Source of the DNA: Sinorhizobium sp. A49 | GTDB lineage: Bacteria; Pseudomonadota; Alphaproteobacteria; Rhizobiales; Rhizobiaceae | DNA length: 64,000 bases | Direction of reading: 5' to 3' | Assembly (NCBI RefSeq): GCF_002002725.1 | Contig: NZ_MUNW01000062.1 | Coordinates: 248,001-312,000 of the forward strand | In this document: piece after piece, positions 1 through 8,369 of the stretch | Layout of the letters: every line of letters begins with the position of its first letter | Position numbering within the stretch: position 1 is the first letter of the stretch | Made by a program: the position numbers and the translations under genes | The notes under the pieces: model-generated | Databases searched by the model: none | What the model saw: the letters and a program-made list of their open reading frames with translations, nothing else | Told to the model about the DNA's origin: nothing

Positions 1-236
1 GTGGGAAGCGCGACGCGAAACGGATCGACCAAGGTCTTGGCATGGCCGCTACGAAGCTTGTATTGGCTCATGCATTCAGCGCGTTCGCTTTGCGCCACCT
101 TTCGCTGCGCGTGCTCGCCGTCAACGTGCGCGAGGCGGTGGTGATCGGTGGCGAATGGCACGACGACATGATGACTGAGATACCCGCGTCCGAGTTCTCC
201 GGACCAAAAGATACGCCGCAAGGAAAGTAACCCGAC
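1..236. other. 5' flank of trmL, no supported gene
   Basis: This stretch precedes trmL and shows no convincing gene. A 62-codon open frame (42-230, +) has no recognisable product and no good ribosome site. An AAGGAAAG stretch just before the trmL start is a likely ribosome binding site. The rest probably carries the trmL promoter and perhaps that of a divergent gene lying to the left of the window, which is inference. Confidence 0.4.
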
Positions 237-698
237 GTGAGTGACCTTCGCATCGCCCTCTACCAGCCCGATATCCCGGGTAACACCGGCACGATCCTGC
301 GTCTCGCCGCCTGCCTTGGCCTTGCCGTCGATGTCATCGAGCCTGCAGGGTTCGACCTTTCCGACCGCAACCTCAAGCGGGCCGGTATGGACTACATCGC
401 CTCCGTCGCCCTCACCCGTCACGTCAACTGGGAGCGGTTTGAGGCGTGGCGGGCACCGACCGGGAGAAGGCTGGTGCTCGCCTCGACCAAGGCTGCCGAA
501 CCCTACACCCGTTTCGAATTCCGACCGGACGATATCCTGCTCTTCGGGCGCGAAAGCGCCGGTGTACCAGACCATGTGCATGATCGCGCGGAAGGCCGCA
601 TCCTCATCCCGATGGCGGAGGGGCAACGTTCGTTGAACGTCGCCATTTCTGCCGCCATGATCGCCGGTGAGGCCATCCGGCAAGTGCAACTGCTCTGA
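237..698 (+). CDS. trmL: tRNA (cytidine(34)-2'-O)-methyltransferase TrmL
   Basis: A 153-residue SPOUT-fold enzyme that transfers methyl from S-adenosylmethionine to the 2'-O of the wobble base (C34/cmnm5U34) in tRNA-Leu isoacceptors in the cytoplasm. The three family motifs are visible: PDIPGNTG at residues 11-18, GRESAGVP at 104-111, and RSLNVAISAA at 131-140, which together form the trefoil knot that binds the cofactor. The length matches the single-domain TrmL/YibK family. The start is GTG, chosen because an AAGGAAAG ribosome site lies just upstream and the family begins a few residues before the first motif. It stands alone and faces the convergent flavin reductase gene. Confidence 0.93.
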   Translation: MSDLRIALYQPDIPGNTGTILRLAACLGLAVDVIEPAGFDLSDRNLKRAGMDYIASVALTRHVNWERFEAWRAPTGRRLVLASTKAAEPYTRFEFRPDDILLFGRESAGVPDHVHDRAEGRILIPMAEGQRSLNVAISAAMIAGEAIRQVQLL

Positions 699-743
699 AA
701 AACCGGGCATGACGCAGCCTCGCTATTTCTGATGGATTGCTAT

Positions 744-766
744 GGGCGCCGCCGACGGCAGCGCCC
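744..766. terminator. hairpin between convergent genes
   Basis: GGGCGC and GCGCCC arms enclose a second GCCG/CGGC stem with one C-A mismatch. The hairpin lies between the ends of trmL (+) and the flavin reductase (-). No clear U-run follows on either strand, so termination is only a suggestion. Confidence 0.4.
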
Positions 767-772
767 GCAAAA

Positions 773-1348
773 TCAGGCGGCGACCTCGTTGTAGGGCGTC
801 GCCTTGCGCGCCTGCTTCAAGGTTCGCCCCCACCAGATGAGCCGATCCATCATCAGGAACAGCGGTGCGCGCATCTCCTCGGGTTTATAGAGGTTGCCGG
901 CCGCATCGAATTTCGACCAGGCCTTGGCAAACTGCACGCCGTCGCGCAGCGTCACCGCGTGCAACTCGCCGAAAACCTGGCGCAGCTGCTCGACGGCGCG
1001 GATGCCGCCGGATGCGCCGCCGTAGGAGACGAAGGCAACGGGTTTGGCATGCCATGGCTCGTAGACCGAATCGATCAGTTCCTTCAGCGCGGCCGGATAG
1101 CCGTGATTGTATTCCGGAGTCACCACCAGGAAGGCGTCCGCTTCGGCCACCTTGCGCTCGAGCCATTCGCCGGGATTGACAGCTGCACCGACGCCGCGCG
1201 AGGCCCTCAGCCGTGCCGGATCGATCACCGTGAGATTGAAGACGGCTGAATCCGAAATCTCGCGGATCAGCCAGCTGGCGACCGTATCGCAGAAGCGTCC
1301 CTGCCGGGCGCTGCCGTAGATCACTGCTAGCGTCATTTTCTCTGTCAT
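773..1348 (-). CDS. NADPH-dependent FMN reductase family protein
   Basis: A 191-residue flavodoxin-like oxidoreductase expected to bind FMN and reduce flavin, quinone or similar acceptors with NAD(P)H in the cytoplasm. The sequence shows the phosphate-binding loop GSARQGR (residues 12-18), the TPEYNHGYP signature (77-85) that packs on the isoalloxazine ring, and SYGGASGG (108-115), all in the usual order and at the usual length for the family. The gene is divergent from soxR. Its promoter has a -35 TTGACC and a -10 TATAGC separated by 19 bases, with a SoxR box between them, so redox-cycling induction through SoxR is very likely. The physiological acceptor cannot be read from the sequence. Confidence 0.88.
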   Translation of the reverse strand: MTEKMTLAVIYGSARQGRFCDTVASWLIREISDSAVFNLTVIDPARLRASRGVGAAVNPGEWLERKVAEADAFLVVTPEYNHGYPAALKELIDSVYEPWHAKPVAFVSYGGASGGIRAVEQLRQVFGELHAVTLRDGVQFAKAWSKFDAAGNLYKPEEMRAPLFLMMDRLIWWGRTLKQARKATPYNEVAA

Positions 1349-1386
1349 GGGGATTTGCTCCTTGTTGTGAATTCCATGGAGCTCAT

Positions 1387-1417
1387 GCTATAAAACCTCA
1401 ACATTAGTTGAGGTCAA
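1387..1417 (-). promoter_or_regulatory. SoxR-type promoter of the flavin reductase gene
   Basis: Read on the minus strand, TTGACC (1417-1412) and TATAGC (1392-1387) are separated by exactly 19 bases, the long spacer typical of MerR-family activated promoters. The SoxR palindrome occupies the spacer and part of the -35 element. The transcript would lead into the flavin reductase start at 1348. Confidence 0.75.
1396..1413. promoter_or_regulatory. SoxR box
   Basis: CCTCAACATTAGTTGAGG has perfect 6-base arms (CCTCAA/TTGAGG) around a 6-base centre. It matches the known E. coli soxS operator CCTCAAGTTAACTTGAGG in both arms. It sits between the divergent flavin reductase and soxR genes, 12 bases before the soxR ATG, so SoxR probably both activates its neighbour and controls itself. 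Confidence 0.85.
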
Positions 1418-1425
1418 GAGCGGTC

Positions 1426-1905
1426 ATGACGATTGTAAGAAACAGCGAATTGCGACGTGAACTGACCGTCGGCGAAGTCGCGGAACGCAGCGGCGTCGCG
1501 GTTTCCACATTGCATTTCTATGAGGCCAAGGGGCTGATCCGCAGCAACCGCAGCCGCGGCAACCAGCGCCGCTATCCCCGTAGTGTTCTGAGGCGTGTGG
1601 CGGTGATCAAGGTTGCACAGCGAACGGGAATTCCGCTTGCTGAAATCCAGGCGGCGTTGACCGTGCTGCCGGACGACCGGCCCTTGACGGTCCAGGATTG
1701 GGCACGGCTGTCGGAGAGCTGGCACGAGCAGCTGAACGAGCGCATCGCCAGCCTGATGGCGCTGCGCGACCATCTGACAAGCTGTATCGGCTGCGGCTGC
1801 CTTTCGCTCAGGGAATGTCCGCTGCGCAATCCATACGACGTGCTCTCGATGGAAGGCGCCGGCCCGCGGCTGATGGATGCGACGGAAGAGGACGGCCAGC
1901 CCTAA
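1426..1905 (+). CDS. soxR: redox-sensitive transcriptional regulator SoxR
   Basis: A 159-residue MerR-family regulator carrying a [2Fe-2S] sensor. The N-terminal winged helix covers about residues 13-80 (LTVGEVAERSGVAVSTLHFYE), a dimerisation helix follows, and the metal-binding loop CIGCGCLSLREC at 120-131 supplies the four cluster cysteines (120, 123, 125, 131) with SoxR spacing. In non-enteric bacteria SoxR usually controls a few detoxifying oxidoreductases directly, without SoxS, in response to redox-cycling compounds. This fits its divergent flavin reductase neighbour and the SoxR box between them. The ATG at 1426 is chosen over an upstream TTG at 1408 that lies inside the operator. Confidence 0.95.
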   Translation: MTIVRNSELRRELTVGEVAERSGVAVSTLHFYEAKGLIRSNRSRGNQRRYPRSVLRRVAVIKVAQRTGIPLAEIQAALTVLPDDRPLTVQDWARLSESWHEQLNERIASLMALRDHLTSCIGCGCLSLRECPLRNPYDVLSMEGAGPRLMDATEEDGQP

Positions 1906-1941
1906 CAGACGCCACGGACCCGAAACGTCCTCGCAGGGGCG

Positions 1942-2202
1942 TCAATCCGCGGTCGGCAGGCGGCGCATGGTGAATTCGATTTCGTCACCATCGAGCTGGC
2001 GCCAGCTTTCCACCTCGGTCCAGTAGGCCGCTTTGGGCCAGGTATCGAACCATTCGCGCGCCTTCGCGCGCGCGGCACTTCGGTCGAGGCGAAAGGTTTC
2101 ACGCACGAAAAGGCCATCGCCTCGTGCCGGATTTTCCCGGCGATGCCGGGCAATCTGACGCCGCAAACCATCAAGCGGCGGACCTGCGGGTATTCTCGCC
2201 AT
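1942..2202 (-). CDS. conserved hypothetical protein, 86 aa
   Basis: A small, arginine-rich soluble protein with no signal peptide or membrane segment. It contains two segments that look structured: a basic N-terminal helix (LRRQIARHRRENPARG, about residues 13-28) and a C-terminal region with WFDTWPKAAYWTEVESWRQ and a strand-like EIEFTMRRLP end. I do not recognise a named family, although the codon use resembles its neighbours and the downstream end sits close to soxR in convergent orientation. No function is assigned. Confidence 0.6.
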   Translation of the reverse strand: MARIPAGPPLDGLRRQIARHRRENPARGDGLFVRETFRLDRSAARAKAREWFDTWPKAAYWTEVESWRQLDGDEIEFTMRRLPTAD

Positions 2203-2498
2203 GGGTCATACCTCTGAGGGTAAAGATAGTGTGGGTATGGTTCTATTGCGAGTCCGTTTTACACCGTCCATCCGATGCGGCAGACTACAGCGCCGCGCGT
2301 CAAATAGGACGCGCAAAGGACGCTACAGCACATTAGACTTGCTGCCAATTTTCTCCTTAAATCGAAGCTGATTTAAGGAATTATGCATAGGCACGATACC
2401 CCGCCCGCCGTTGCCAATCCGGCGGAAATATGAACTGTGGCGCACATCAACGAATCGGCGGCTTTCCGGCGCGCAAAGCCGCGAACAGGACAAATTTC
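2203..2498. other. intergenic region upstream of hemF
   Basis: Almost 300 bases between the divergent small gene and hemF. It is more AT-rich than the surroundings and should hold both promoters. Its one distinct structure is the 26-base palindrome at 2354-2379. An in-frame extension of hemF to 2430 exists but has no ribosome site and is not used. Confidence 0.5.
2354..2379. promoter_or_regulatory. perfect 10-base inverted repeat upstream of hemF
   Basis: Arms TCCTTAAATC and GATTTAAGGA enclose GAAGCT. There is no U-run or upstream gene on the same strand for it to terminate, and its AT-rich symmetry looks like an operator. It starts about 145 bases before the hemF ATG. It does not match the FNR/FixK consensus (TTGAT-N4-ATCAA), so the protein that binds it is unknown. 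Confidence 0.5.
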
Positions 2499-3410
2499 AT
2501 GGAACGACCGCAACTGCCCCAGGGGCTGCCTGCCGATATCGAAGACAAGAAGGCCGCAGCCAGGGCCTGGTTCGAAAGCCTGCGCGACACGATCTGCGCC
2601 GCCTTCGAAGCGGTCGAAGATGAGCTGACCGGGCCGTTGTCCGACCGGGAACCCGGCCGCTTCGTCGGCAAGGAGTGGAGCCGGGACGGCGGCGAAGGCG
2701 GCGGCGGTCGCATGTCGATGATGGAGGGGCGCGTCTTCGAGAAGGTCGGCGTGCACACCTCGACCGTCTTTGGCGAATTCTCGCCCGAGTTCCGCGAGCA
2801 GATCCCCGGCGCCAGTGAAGACCCACGCTTCTGGGCATCGGGCATTTCGCTGATCGCACACCCCGTGAACCCCAACGTGCCGGCCGTTCACATGAACACC
2901 CGCATGGTCGTTACCACCAGCAACTGGTTCGGCGGCGGCGCCGACCTGACGCCGGTGCTCGACCGCCGCCGCGTAATGACCGATCCGGACACCCAACTGT
3001 TCCACCGCGCCATGGAGATCACCTGCAATCGCCACGCGGTCGCCGACCACGCCAAGTTCAAGCAGTGGTGCGACGACTATTTCTTCCTGAAACACCGAAA
3101 TGAGCCGCGAGGCACGGGTGGCATCTTCTACGATTGGCTGCGCTCCTCGGATGAGCAGGGCGGCTGGGAAGCCGACTTCGCCTTTACGCGCGACCTCGGC
3201 AAGGCTTTCGCTCTCGTCTATCCCAAGATCGTCCGCGGCAACTTCAACACGCCGTGGACCGAGGAGGATCGCGACGAACAGCTCGTGCGCCGCGGCCGTT
3301 ACGTCGAGTTCAACCTGCTTTACGATCGCGGCACCATCTTCGGGTTGAAGACCGGCGGCAACGTCGAGTCGATCCTCTCGTCCCTGCCCCCGGTCGTGCG
3401 CTGGCCCTGA
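2499..3410 (+). CDS. hemF: oxygen-dependent coproporphyrinogen III oxidase
   Basis: A 303-residue cytoplasmic enzyme that uses O2 to decarboxylate two propionates of coproporphyrinogen III to give protoporphyrinogen IX in haem synthesis. Family segments are clear: [43 protein letters not shown], the [20 protein letters not shown] block, and the C-terminal [35 protein letters not shown]. The length is usual for bacterial HemF. The ATG at 2499 is chosen because known proteins start close to this MERP sequence and an AGGA lies just upstream. A 10-base palindrome lies in the promoter region and a long-stem hairpin follows the stop. Confidence 0.96.
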   Translation: MERPQLPQGLPADIEDKKAAARAWFESLRDTICAAFEAVEDELTGPLSDREPGRFVGKEWSRDGGEGGGGRMSMMEGRVFEKVGVHTSTVFGEFSPEFREQIPGASEDPRFWASGISLIAHPVNPNVPAVHMNTRMVVTTSNWFGGGADLTPVLDRRRVMTDPDTQLFHRAMEITCNRHAVADHAKFKQWCDDYFFLKHRNEPRGTGGIFYDWLRSSDEQGGWEADFAFTRDLGKAFALVYPKIVRGNFNTPWTEEDRDEQLVRRGRYVEFNLLYDRGTIFGLKTGGNVESILSSLPPVVRWP

Positions 3411-3419
3411 TGCGCGTCC

Positions 3420-3456
3420 TGAGCTGACGGCGTCCGCAGCTATTCCCGTCAGCTCA
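3420..3456 (+). terminator. probable hemF terminator hairpin
   Basis: An 11-base perfect stem, TGAGCTGACGG pairing with CCGTCAGCTCA, with a 15-base loop, followed by GTTTG. It begins 10 bases after the hemF stop. The short T stretch makes it a moderate intrinsic terminator. Confidence 0.55.
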
Positions 3457-3970
3457 GTTTGAGATTCAAGATGCTGGCAAGCTGGCCGCCGGCATCTGAT
3501 CATGCGTGTCCGCTCGAATGATCTTCGCCACCGGGTTGATGCGCGACGCCAGGGTCGTGTCGATCCCAGACGACGGGCCTTGATCGCCTCGACCCGGATC
3601 AAGACCATCATTTCCCCGTTCCGACACTGAGAGCTTAAACGTCCGCGCGCCTTCGCCCCGCGCGGCCACTGGCACACATCGACATTCCCCGGCGCGCTGC
3701 GTTGCGACCGGCTTGAAGCACCTCGCGCCTCGAAATCCACCGCAAGCTCTTGTGCTTTGTCAGGTGCGTGAGCATCTACCAGAGGTGGTGGCGTGAACGC
3801 TTGCAGCTTGCCACGAAAACACGCCGATTTATCAAAATCCCTATCCGAATCTGCCAACCCGCCGGGTTCGGCCGCAATTTTTGAATCTCGAACATGAATC
3901 GGGTCGCAACACTGATTCTAAAATGGCAGCGATGGGTGACGGCTCATCACGAAACGAGAAGGACGAATGT
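3457..3970. other. region without a supported gene
   Basis: More than 500 bases between the hemF terminator and the S41-like gene. Open frames on both strands are short, arginine/serine rich and have no recognisable similarity. A TTG-initiated upstream extension of the S41-like frame (3881-3970) exists but lacks a ribosome site. It could be decayed coding sequence, but I see no family signature in any frame. Confidence 0.4.
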
Positions 3971-5440
3971 ATGTCGAAGGGAAATACGGTACCAGCCAAT
4001 GACCGACGCAAAAGGCGTTTTCGGCGGTGGCTCAAGTTTTCCGCAATCGCGGTCGCGCTGTTGCTCATCCTCACGCTCGTACCGCTCGCCTTCATTCTTT
4101 ACCCAACACTGAAGTCTTACCCGAAGCCACCCGTCCAGACCGCTGTTTCGCAGCTGGAAGGAAACATGCAGGACCTTGCCCATCTGCGGCATCTGCCGGA
4201 TGTCGAACGAAGCTTCACGCCCGAAACCAAAGCCGCATTCACGCAGGCTCTGAGCGCGATTGAACAACGTGCCGGAGACCTGGATCGGGCCGGTCTGGCG
4301 ATGGCCACGGCGAAGGCTGTGGCACTGGCCGACAACGGTCACACCAATATCGTCGGGCTTGCTGGTGATCGCAGCTTCAATGCCGTGCCAATTCGTCTCG
4401 GCTGGTTTGCCGATGGGTTGTTTGTGGTCGCTGCAGCTGAAGATCAAAGCCACCTCCTTGGGGGGCAAGTCCTCGGCGCAAATGGCAAAGCGACGGATGC
4501 CTTGGTCGAGGCGCTGAGGCCATATGTCGGTGGTCCCGCCAACCTTGCCAAGGAATTCGCACCAAACTTCCTGATCTCGCCGGAGCTTCTGCATGCAGCA
4601 GGCCTGGCTGAAACAGCGGGAAGCAGCACCTACGACTTGCGCCTTGCTGATGGGAGCATCGCACCGGTCGAACTCGTCGCGAAGCCCGGTTCCCAAGGGC
4701 CACAGAATACCAACTTCTGGCCCGCACGCGATTTGAGCCCCGTGGCTCAAGCCAACGCCACGTCCGGGTGGCGACACGTCCTCGATGGCGTCGCTTTGCC
4801 GGCCTATCTCTCTCGCCCCGACAGCAACTACTGGCACGTCTATCCTCTGGCAGACCTGCTCTACGTTCAGATCAACCGCGTCCGCGATCAGGCGCCGCTC
4901 GATCTGTCGCAATATCTTTCTGACATGCTTGATGAAGCGGCCAAGAAACCAATTCGCAACGCAATCGTCGATCTCCGGTTTAACAACGGCGGCAACTACA
5001 CGCTTTCCGCTGACTTTGGCCGGCGTTTGCCGACGCTTCTGCCACCGACCGGTCGCCTCTTCATACTGACGTCAGGAAACACGTTCTCCGCAGCGATCAG
5101 CACCGCAGCGTGGCTGAAGTATTTTGGTGGTGCCCGTGTCACCATCATCGGTGAGACCGTGGGCGATCGGATGCAGTTCTGGGGTGAAGGTGGCCAAACC
5201 GTGCTGCCGAATTCGAAGCTGGCGGTCCGCTACACCACTGGCTTCCACGATTGGGAGAACGGATGCAGCCTGTCGCAACTGAGGTCGTGTTTTCTGTTGA
5301 ACTACATTTACGACGTCCCGGCAGGCTCCCTTGAGCCGAGCGTTGCAGTGAAACCGACCTTTGCAGATTATGTAGCCGGCCAGGATCGCGCGCTATCCAT
5401 TGTCATGGAGCTGCTCGCAGCTGACGGAAACGCGGGGTAA
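3971..5440 (+). CDS. membrane-anchored peptidase S41-like protein
   Basis: A 489-residue protein with a basic N-terminus, one membrane segment (WLKFSAIAVALLLILTLVPLAFIL, about residues 20-43), and a large extracytoplasmic part. The C-terminal third resembles the S41 (tail-specific/tricorn-type) protease core: a strand ending VDLRFNNGGNY (about 334-344), TSGNTFSAAIS with the expected serine in TFSAA (371-375), and IIGETVGDR near 394. The region in front has no clear PDZ domain, so the substrate and even the activity are uncertain. The ATG at 3971 is preferred because AAGGACG lies just upstream. It is monocistronic, with no functional hint from its neighbours. Confidence 0.68.
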   Translation: MSKGNTVPANDRRKRRFRRWLKFSAIAVALLLILTLVPLAFILYPTLKSYPKPPVQTAVSQLEGNMQDLAHLRHLPDVERSFTPETKAAFTQALSAIEQRAGDLDRAGLAMATAKAVALADNGHTNIVGLAGDRSFNAVPIRLGWFADGLFVVAAAEDQSHLLGGQVLGANGKATDALVEALRPYVGGPANLAKEFAPNFLISPELLHAAGLAETAGSSTYDLRLADGSIAPVELVAKPGSQGPQNTNFWPARDLSPVAQANATSGWRHVLDGVALPAYLSRPDSNYWHVYPLADLLYVQINRVRDQAPLDLSQYLSDMLDEAAKKPIRNAIVDLRFNNGGNYTLSADFGRRLPTLLPPTGRLFILTSGNTFSAAISTAAWLKYFGGARVTIIGETVGDRMQFWGEGGQTVLPNSKLAVRYTTGFHDWENGCSLSQLRSCFLLNYIYDVPAGSLEPSVAVKPTFADYVAGQDRALSIVMELLAADGNAG

Positions 5441-5581
5441 ATCGACCAATCAAGCCAATCTTCGGAGCCGCCGACACCCGTTACGGCAAAGACAACATCT
5501 CTGTCCGGCTCCGGAATCTGGTCGATCGCAACATCATCGACCTTGCCGAACCGAGCGAAAGAGACCGAAGGTGCGCGGGCG

Positions 5582-5758
5582 TCACTTGCAACTGCGCACC
5601 TTCTTCATCACCACCCGGCCATAGGCGCCATAGCTCTTTACCGTCTTGACGACACAGGTCTGTCGATAGCCGTAGCTGTAGCTGCCGGCCTTGGCAGGCA
5701 TAGTGACGACAAAGACGGTCGTCATCGCAGCAGCGATGGCGATGAAAGAGTGGCGCAT
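5582..5758 (-). CDS. small secreted protein, 58 aa
   Basis: A 58-residue protein with a signal peptide (MRHSFIAIAAAMTTVFVVTMPAKA, cleavage expected after AKA), leaving a mature peptide of about 34 residues rich in Tyr, Gly, Val and Lys with two cysteines (TCVVKT and the final SCK), which could form a disulfide. Such short basic periplasmic proteins are common in Rhizobiales but have no assigned role that I know of. The start is the ATG at 5758, with GGGGA upstream; a longer in-frame extension to 5935 has no signal-peptide logic. Confidence 0.6.
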   Translation of the reverse strand: MRHSFIAIAAAMTTVFVVTMPAKAGSYSYGYRQTCVVKTVKSYGAYGRVVMKKVRSCK

Positions 5759-5915
5759 GGATGTTCCCCGTTCGAATTCAGCGGCCAGGAATGACGTGCG
5801 ATCCGCATGTCGGAGCCATCGCATGAAAACCGGTTTCGCACTGTTTCGATTGGAACAGCTGAACAAATGACGGTCGCTGGCGTTGTCCTTGGACAAGGCA
5901 CGGAGGGACCCGATC

Positions 5916-6194
5916 ATGATCTTCAAGAAGCGCACATTCCACGGGATGGAGCCTGAGCGGACGGCGGGTGATCAGCCGGCGGAGCTCGAACGCCGCGTTG
6001 CTCACGGCCTGGCCGTGACACCGGGGCTCGATGCCGCCGATGTCATTGTCATTTGCACAGGAAATACGATCATGCTCTCCGGTCACGTCGCCACCCAAGC
6101 AGAGTGTGCACGCGCCGAAGAAGCCGCAAGGTTGACAGAAGGTGTCGCCGAGGTCGTCAACCGTATCGAGGCGGCAGAGGTCAGGCAGAGCTAG
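5916..6194 (+). CDS. BON-domain protein
   Basis: A 92-residue protein made almost entirely of one BON (OsmY/nodulation) domain: ELERRVAHGLAVTPGLDAADVIVICTGNTIMLSGHVATQAECARAEEAARLTEGVAEVVNRIEAAE. BON domains are thought to bind phospholipid or other hydrophobic surfaces. There is no signal peptide, so a cytoplasmic location is likely unless it is exported another way. The ATG at 5916 has a strong GGAGGG site in front, better than the TTG at 5883. Its stop is one base away from the convergent Mla lipoprotein gene, whose operon also handles lipids, though this may be coincidence. Confidence 0.8.
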   Translation: MIFKKRTFHGMEPERTAGDQPAELERRVAHGLAVTPGLDAADVIVICTGNTIMLSGHVATQAECARAEEAARLTEGVAEVVNRIEAAEVRQS

Positions 6195-6195
6195 T

Positions 6196-6813
6196 TCAGA
6201 TAGAGCTGAGCGTCCAACCGACGATCTCGGACGCGACAGTGGCGAATGCCTGGTCGAGTGCCCTGATGAAGGCCGGGTTGCCGGTGCCCTTTACGCCGGC
6301 GGTGGCGCGGAACGCCTTCTGAGCCCGCACCGTGCCGTTCCTGTCGTTGACGATCTTTGCGAAGATCTCGACGACTGCAGTGTCGGCGCCTTCAGTCGAT
6401 ATTTCGAAAGAGCGGATTTCGCTGATCACCTGGTAGTCGATCGCCAGTCCCTCGCCCGGCTTGCCGACGCCGCCGACCTTGCCGGTATTCTCGAATGCCT
6501 GCACCAGTTTTGCCTGAACCATGCGTGGCAGGCGGTCGCTCCATTGTGCTTTGGAGAGGTACTGCAGTTCCGACCCGGAAAGGCGGATGACGATCTGATC
6601 GCTGTCGAGCGCCTTCAACGCCGTGGGTTCCGGCACGAGGATCTGCTTGCTGGTCGCCGCGCGGCCTTCGACAACGGGTGACGAGGAAAGGCTGAACGTG
6701 TCGTTTACGGCGGCACCGGCCCCGCAACCTGCCAGCAACGCAGCCAGCGTGAAGATCATGGCGGAGCGTTTCGCTCCCGTCTTACGCACACACACCCGCC
6801 CCGGAAAATTCAT
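6196..6813 (-). CDS. ABC-type transport auxiliary lipoprotein (Mla/PqiC-like)
   Basis: A 205-residue protein with a basic start and the lipobox LLAGC (lipidated Cys at about residue 30), followed by a domain of the family found as the auxiliary lipoprotein of MCE-type lipid transporters (segments such as VPEPTALKALDSDQIVIRLSGSELQYLSKAQWSDRLPRMVQAKLVQAFENTG and YQVISEIRSFEIS). It should sit in the periplasm anchored to a membrane and help pass lipids between inner and outer membranes. It is the last gene of the permease-ATPase-MCE operon. An internal ATG at 6759 would give a much shorter, less basic signal. Confidence 0.82.
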   Translation of the reverse strand: MNFPGRVCVRKTGAKRSAMIFTLAALLAGCGAGAAVNDTFSLSSSPVVEGRAATSKQILVPEPTALKALDSDQIVIRLSGSELQYLSKAQWSDRLPRMVQAKLVQAFENTGKVGGVGKPGEGLAIDYQVISEIRSFEISTEGADTAVVEIFAKIVNDRNGTVRAQKAFRATAGVKGTGNPAFIRALDQAFATVASEIVGWTLSSI

Positions 6814-6906
6814 ACTGCCCAAACCCTTGTCCAATACGCAGCACCTTAGAGCGCTCTTTATCGAAAGCAACCCGCCTAGCCCCGCACCGGATCTGTCTTA
6901 CCTGAT

Positions 6907-8277
6907 TCACCGTCGGGTGCGACCATCATATTGCTTGACCGTTTCGCCGCCGAAGAGAAGGCGCTGCGGATTCTTGTCGAATGTCGAAATCGTATTCTCG
7001 AGGCTCTGCACGGTGCGGCGCGTATCGCTCACCAGCGCCTCGACATCGCGAAGGCCTCCGCCGGAGAACCGCTTCAGATTGTCGGCGATCGGTCCGATCT
7101 GGGCATTGAGGTTCTCGGCCACCTTGCGGAACGATTCGAGCGTCGTGCGCGCCTCGGCCGACAGCGACGGCGCGTCCGCATCGCCGAGGAAACCGTCCAC
7201 CTTGACCAGAATGCTGTCGACCCGGTTCGAGGCTGCGTTGAGCTTGCTCGCCATCTGCGTCACGTCGGTGATAGTGCGATCGATGTCCTGCTGGCGCGCG
7301 GTGATCTTCTCGGCAAACTGCGTGATGTTGGCGACTGCCTTGCGGGCGTCGGCGCTTGCGGCCGAAATGTCGTTCACAACCAGCTCGACCTTCTGCTTGT
7401 CGACGGCGGCCACCAGAGTGTCGACGCGCTCGAGCGTCTTCTGCGCGTTCTTGCCGAACTGGTCATAGGTCTCGACCGTGCGCTTGAACGCCGCAATGGT
7501 TTCCGAAACGCCGCCCGAAGCTGCCTTCAGGTCGTTGCTCATCTGCTCGACATTGCTGACGATGCGATCGATCTTCTTCGGGTCCACCGACTTCACCAGC
7601 ACATCGGCCGAAGCGAGCGTCGAATCGAGCTTCTTCGACGCGGCATTGATCGATGCCGAAAGCTCGGTCACACTCTTCAGGAAGTCGTCGATCGCGCCGG
7701 AATTGTCGGCAAGCGCCTTGGAAAATTTCTCGGCATTGCTGATTGTCCCGGTCAAGGGACCGCGCACGTCTTTGACGAAGCCCTGAATGTCGGTGATCGC
7801 GTCGTTGGCACGGTCCATGATCTTGTCGGCTGTCGCCAAAAGGCTGGTGACGCTCGACTGGTCGGCGAGAATGCGCGCCTGGGTGCCGTTCTCGATGGCA
7901 TTTCTCAGAATATTCTCGTCGCCCTTGTTGCCGCCGCTGAGTTCGATGTAGGCGGCACCCGTCAGGCCCTGCACTTCCAGCGTCGCCTTGGTCGATTTCA
8001 GCACGGGCGCGTCGATGGAAACTTCCGTGACCGCGATCGAATAGCGCGGATCGTTGGCGTCGATCGCCAGGTTGCGGACCGAGCCGACGGGAATGCCGTT
8101 GAAGCGAACAGGCGAGCCGACGGAAAGCCCGTTGGCGGAGCCCGGAATGTTGACGACCAGCTCGACCATTTCGCCGCTGCGGCCATATTGCGACATCCAG
8201 TAGACGAAGCCGAAGGCTGCCGCGATCACGAACACCGTGAAGAAACCGACAATGGCGTAGTTCGCTTTAGTTTCCAT
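6907..8277 (-). CDS. MlaD-family MCE lipid-binding protein
   Basis: A 456-residue inner-membrane-anchored periplasmic protein. Residues 7-28 form one membrane helix and the MCE domain lies at about 38-115 (VNIPGSANGLSVGSPVRFNGIPVGSVRNL...LEVQGLTGAAYIELSGG). A long helical C-terminal part of about 300 residues follows, rich in Ala/Ser/Asp/Lys and likely coiled-coil. MCE proteins form hexameric rings that pass phospholipids. E. coli MlaD is far shorter, but long-tailed versions like this one are normal in alphaproteobacteria and may form a channel across the periplasm. It follows the ATPase gene by about 90 bases. Confidence 0.9.
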   Translation of the reverse strand: METKANYAIVGFFTVFVIAAAFGFVYWMSQYGRSGEMVELVVNIPGSANGLSVGSPVRFNGIPVGSVRNLAIDANDPRYSIAVTEVSIDAPVLKSTKATLEVQGLTGAAYIELSGGNKGDENILRNAIENGTQARILADQSSVTSLLATADKIMDRANDAITDIQGFVKDVRGPLTGTISNAEKFSKALADNSGAIDDFLKSVTELSASINAASKKLDSTLASADVLVKSVDPKKIDRIVSNVEQMSNDLKAASGGVSETIAAFKRTVETYDQFGKNAQKTLERVDTLVAAVDKQKVELVVNDISAASADARKAVANITQFAEKITARQQDIDRTITDVTQMASKLNAASNRVDSILVKVDGFLGDADAPSLSAEARTTLESFRKVAENLNAQIGPIADNLKRFSGGGLRDVEALVSDTRRTVQSLENTISTFDKNPQRLLFGGETVKQYDGRTRR

Positions 8278-8369
8278 TCGTTCCGACTACCTCAGTGGCC
8301 ATCCTATCGGCCGTTCTTCTGCTCCAGACATCCGGGAAACATCCCTGGCTGCCCGCCGGTTCCTCGGCG

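Noticed and set aside
42-230. possible 62-residue gene before trmL
   Set aside because: No ribosome site and no similarity that I recognise.
2373-3857. 494-codon frame antisense to hemF
   Set aside because: hemF is certain and the antisense product has no recognisable domain.
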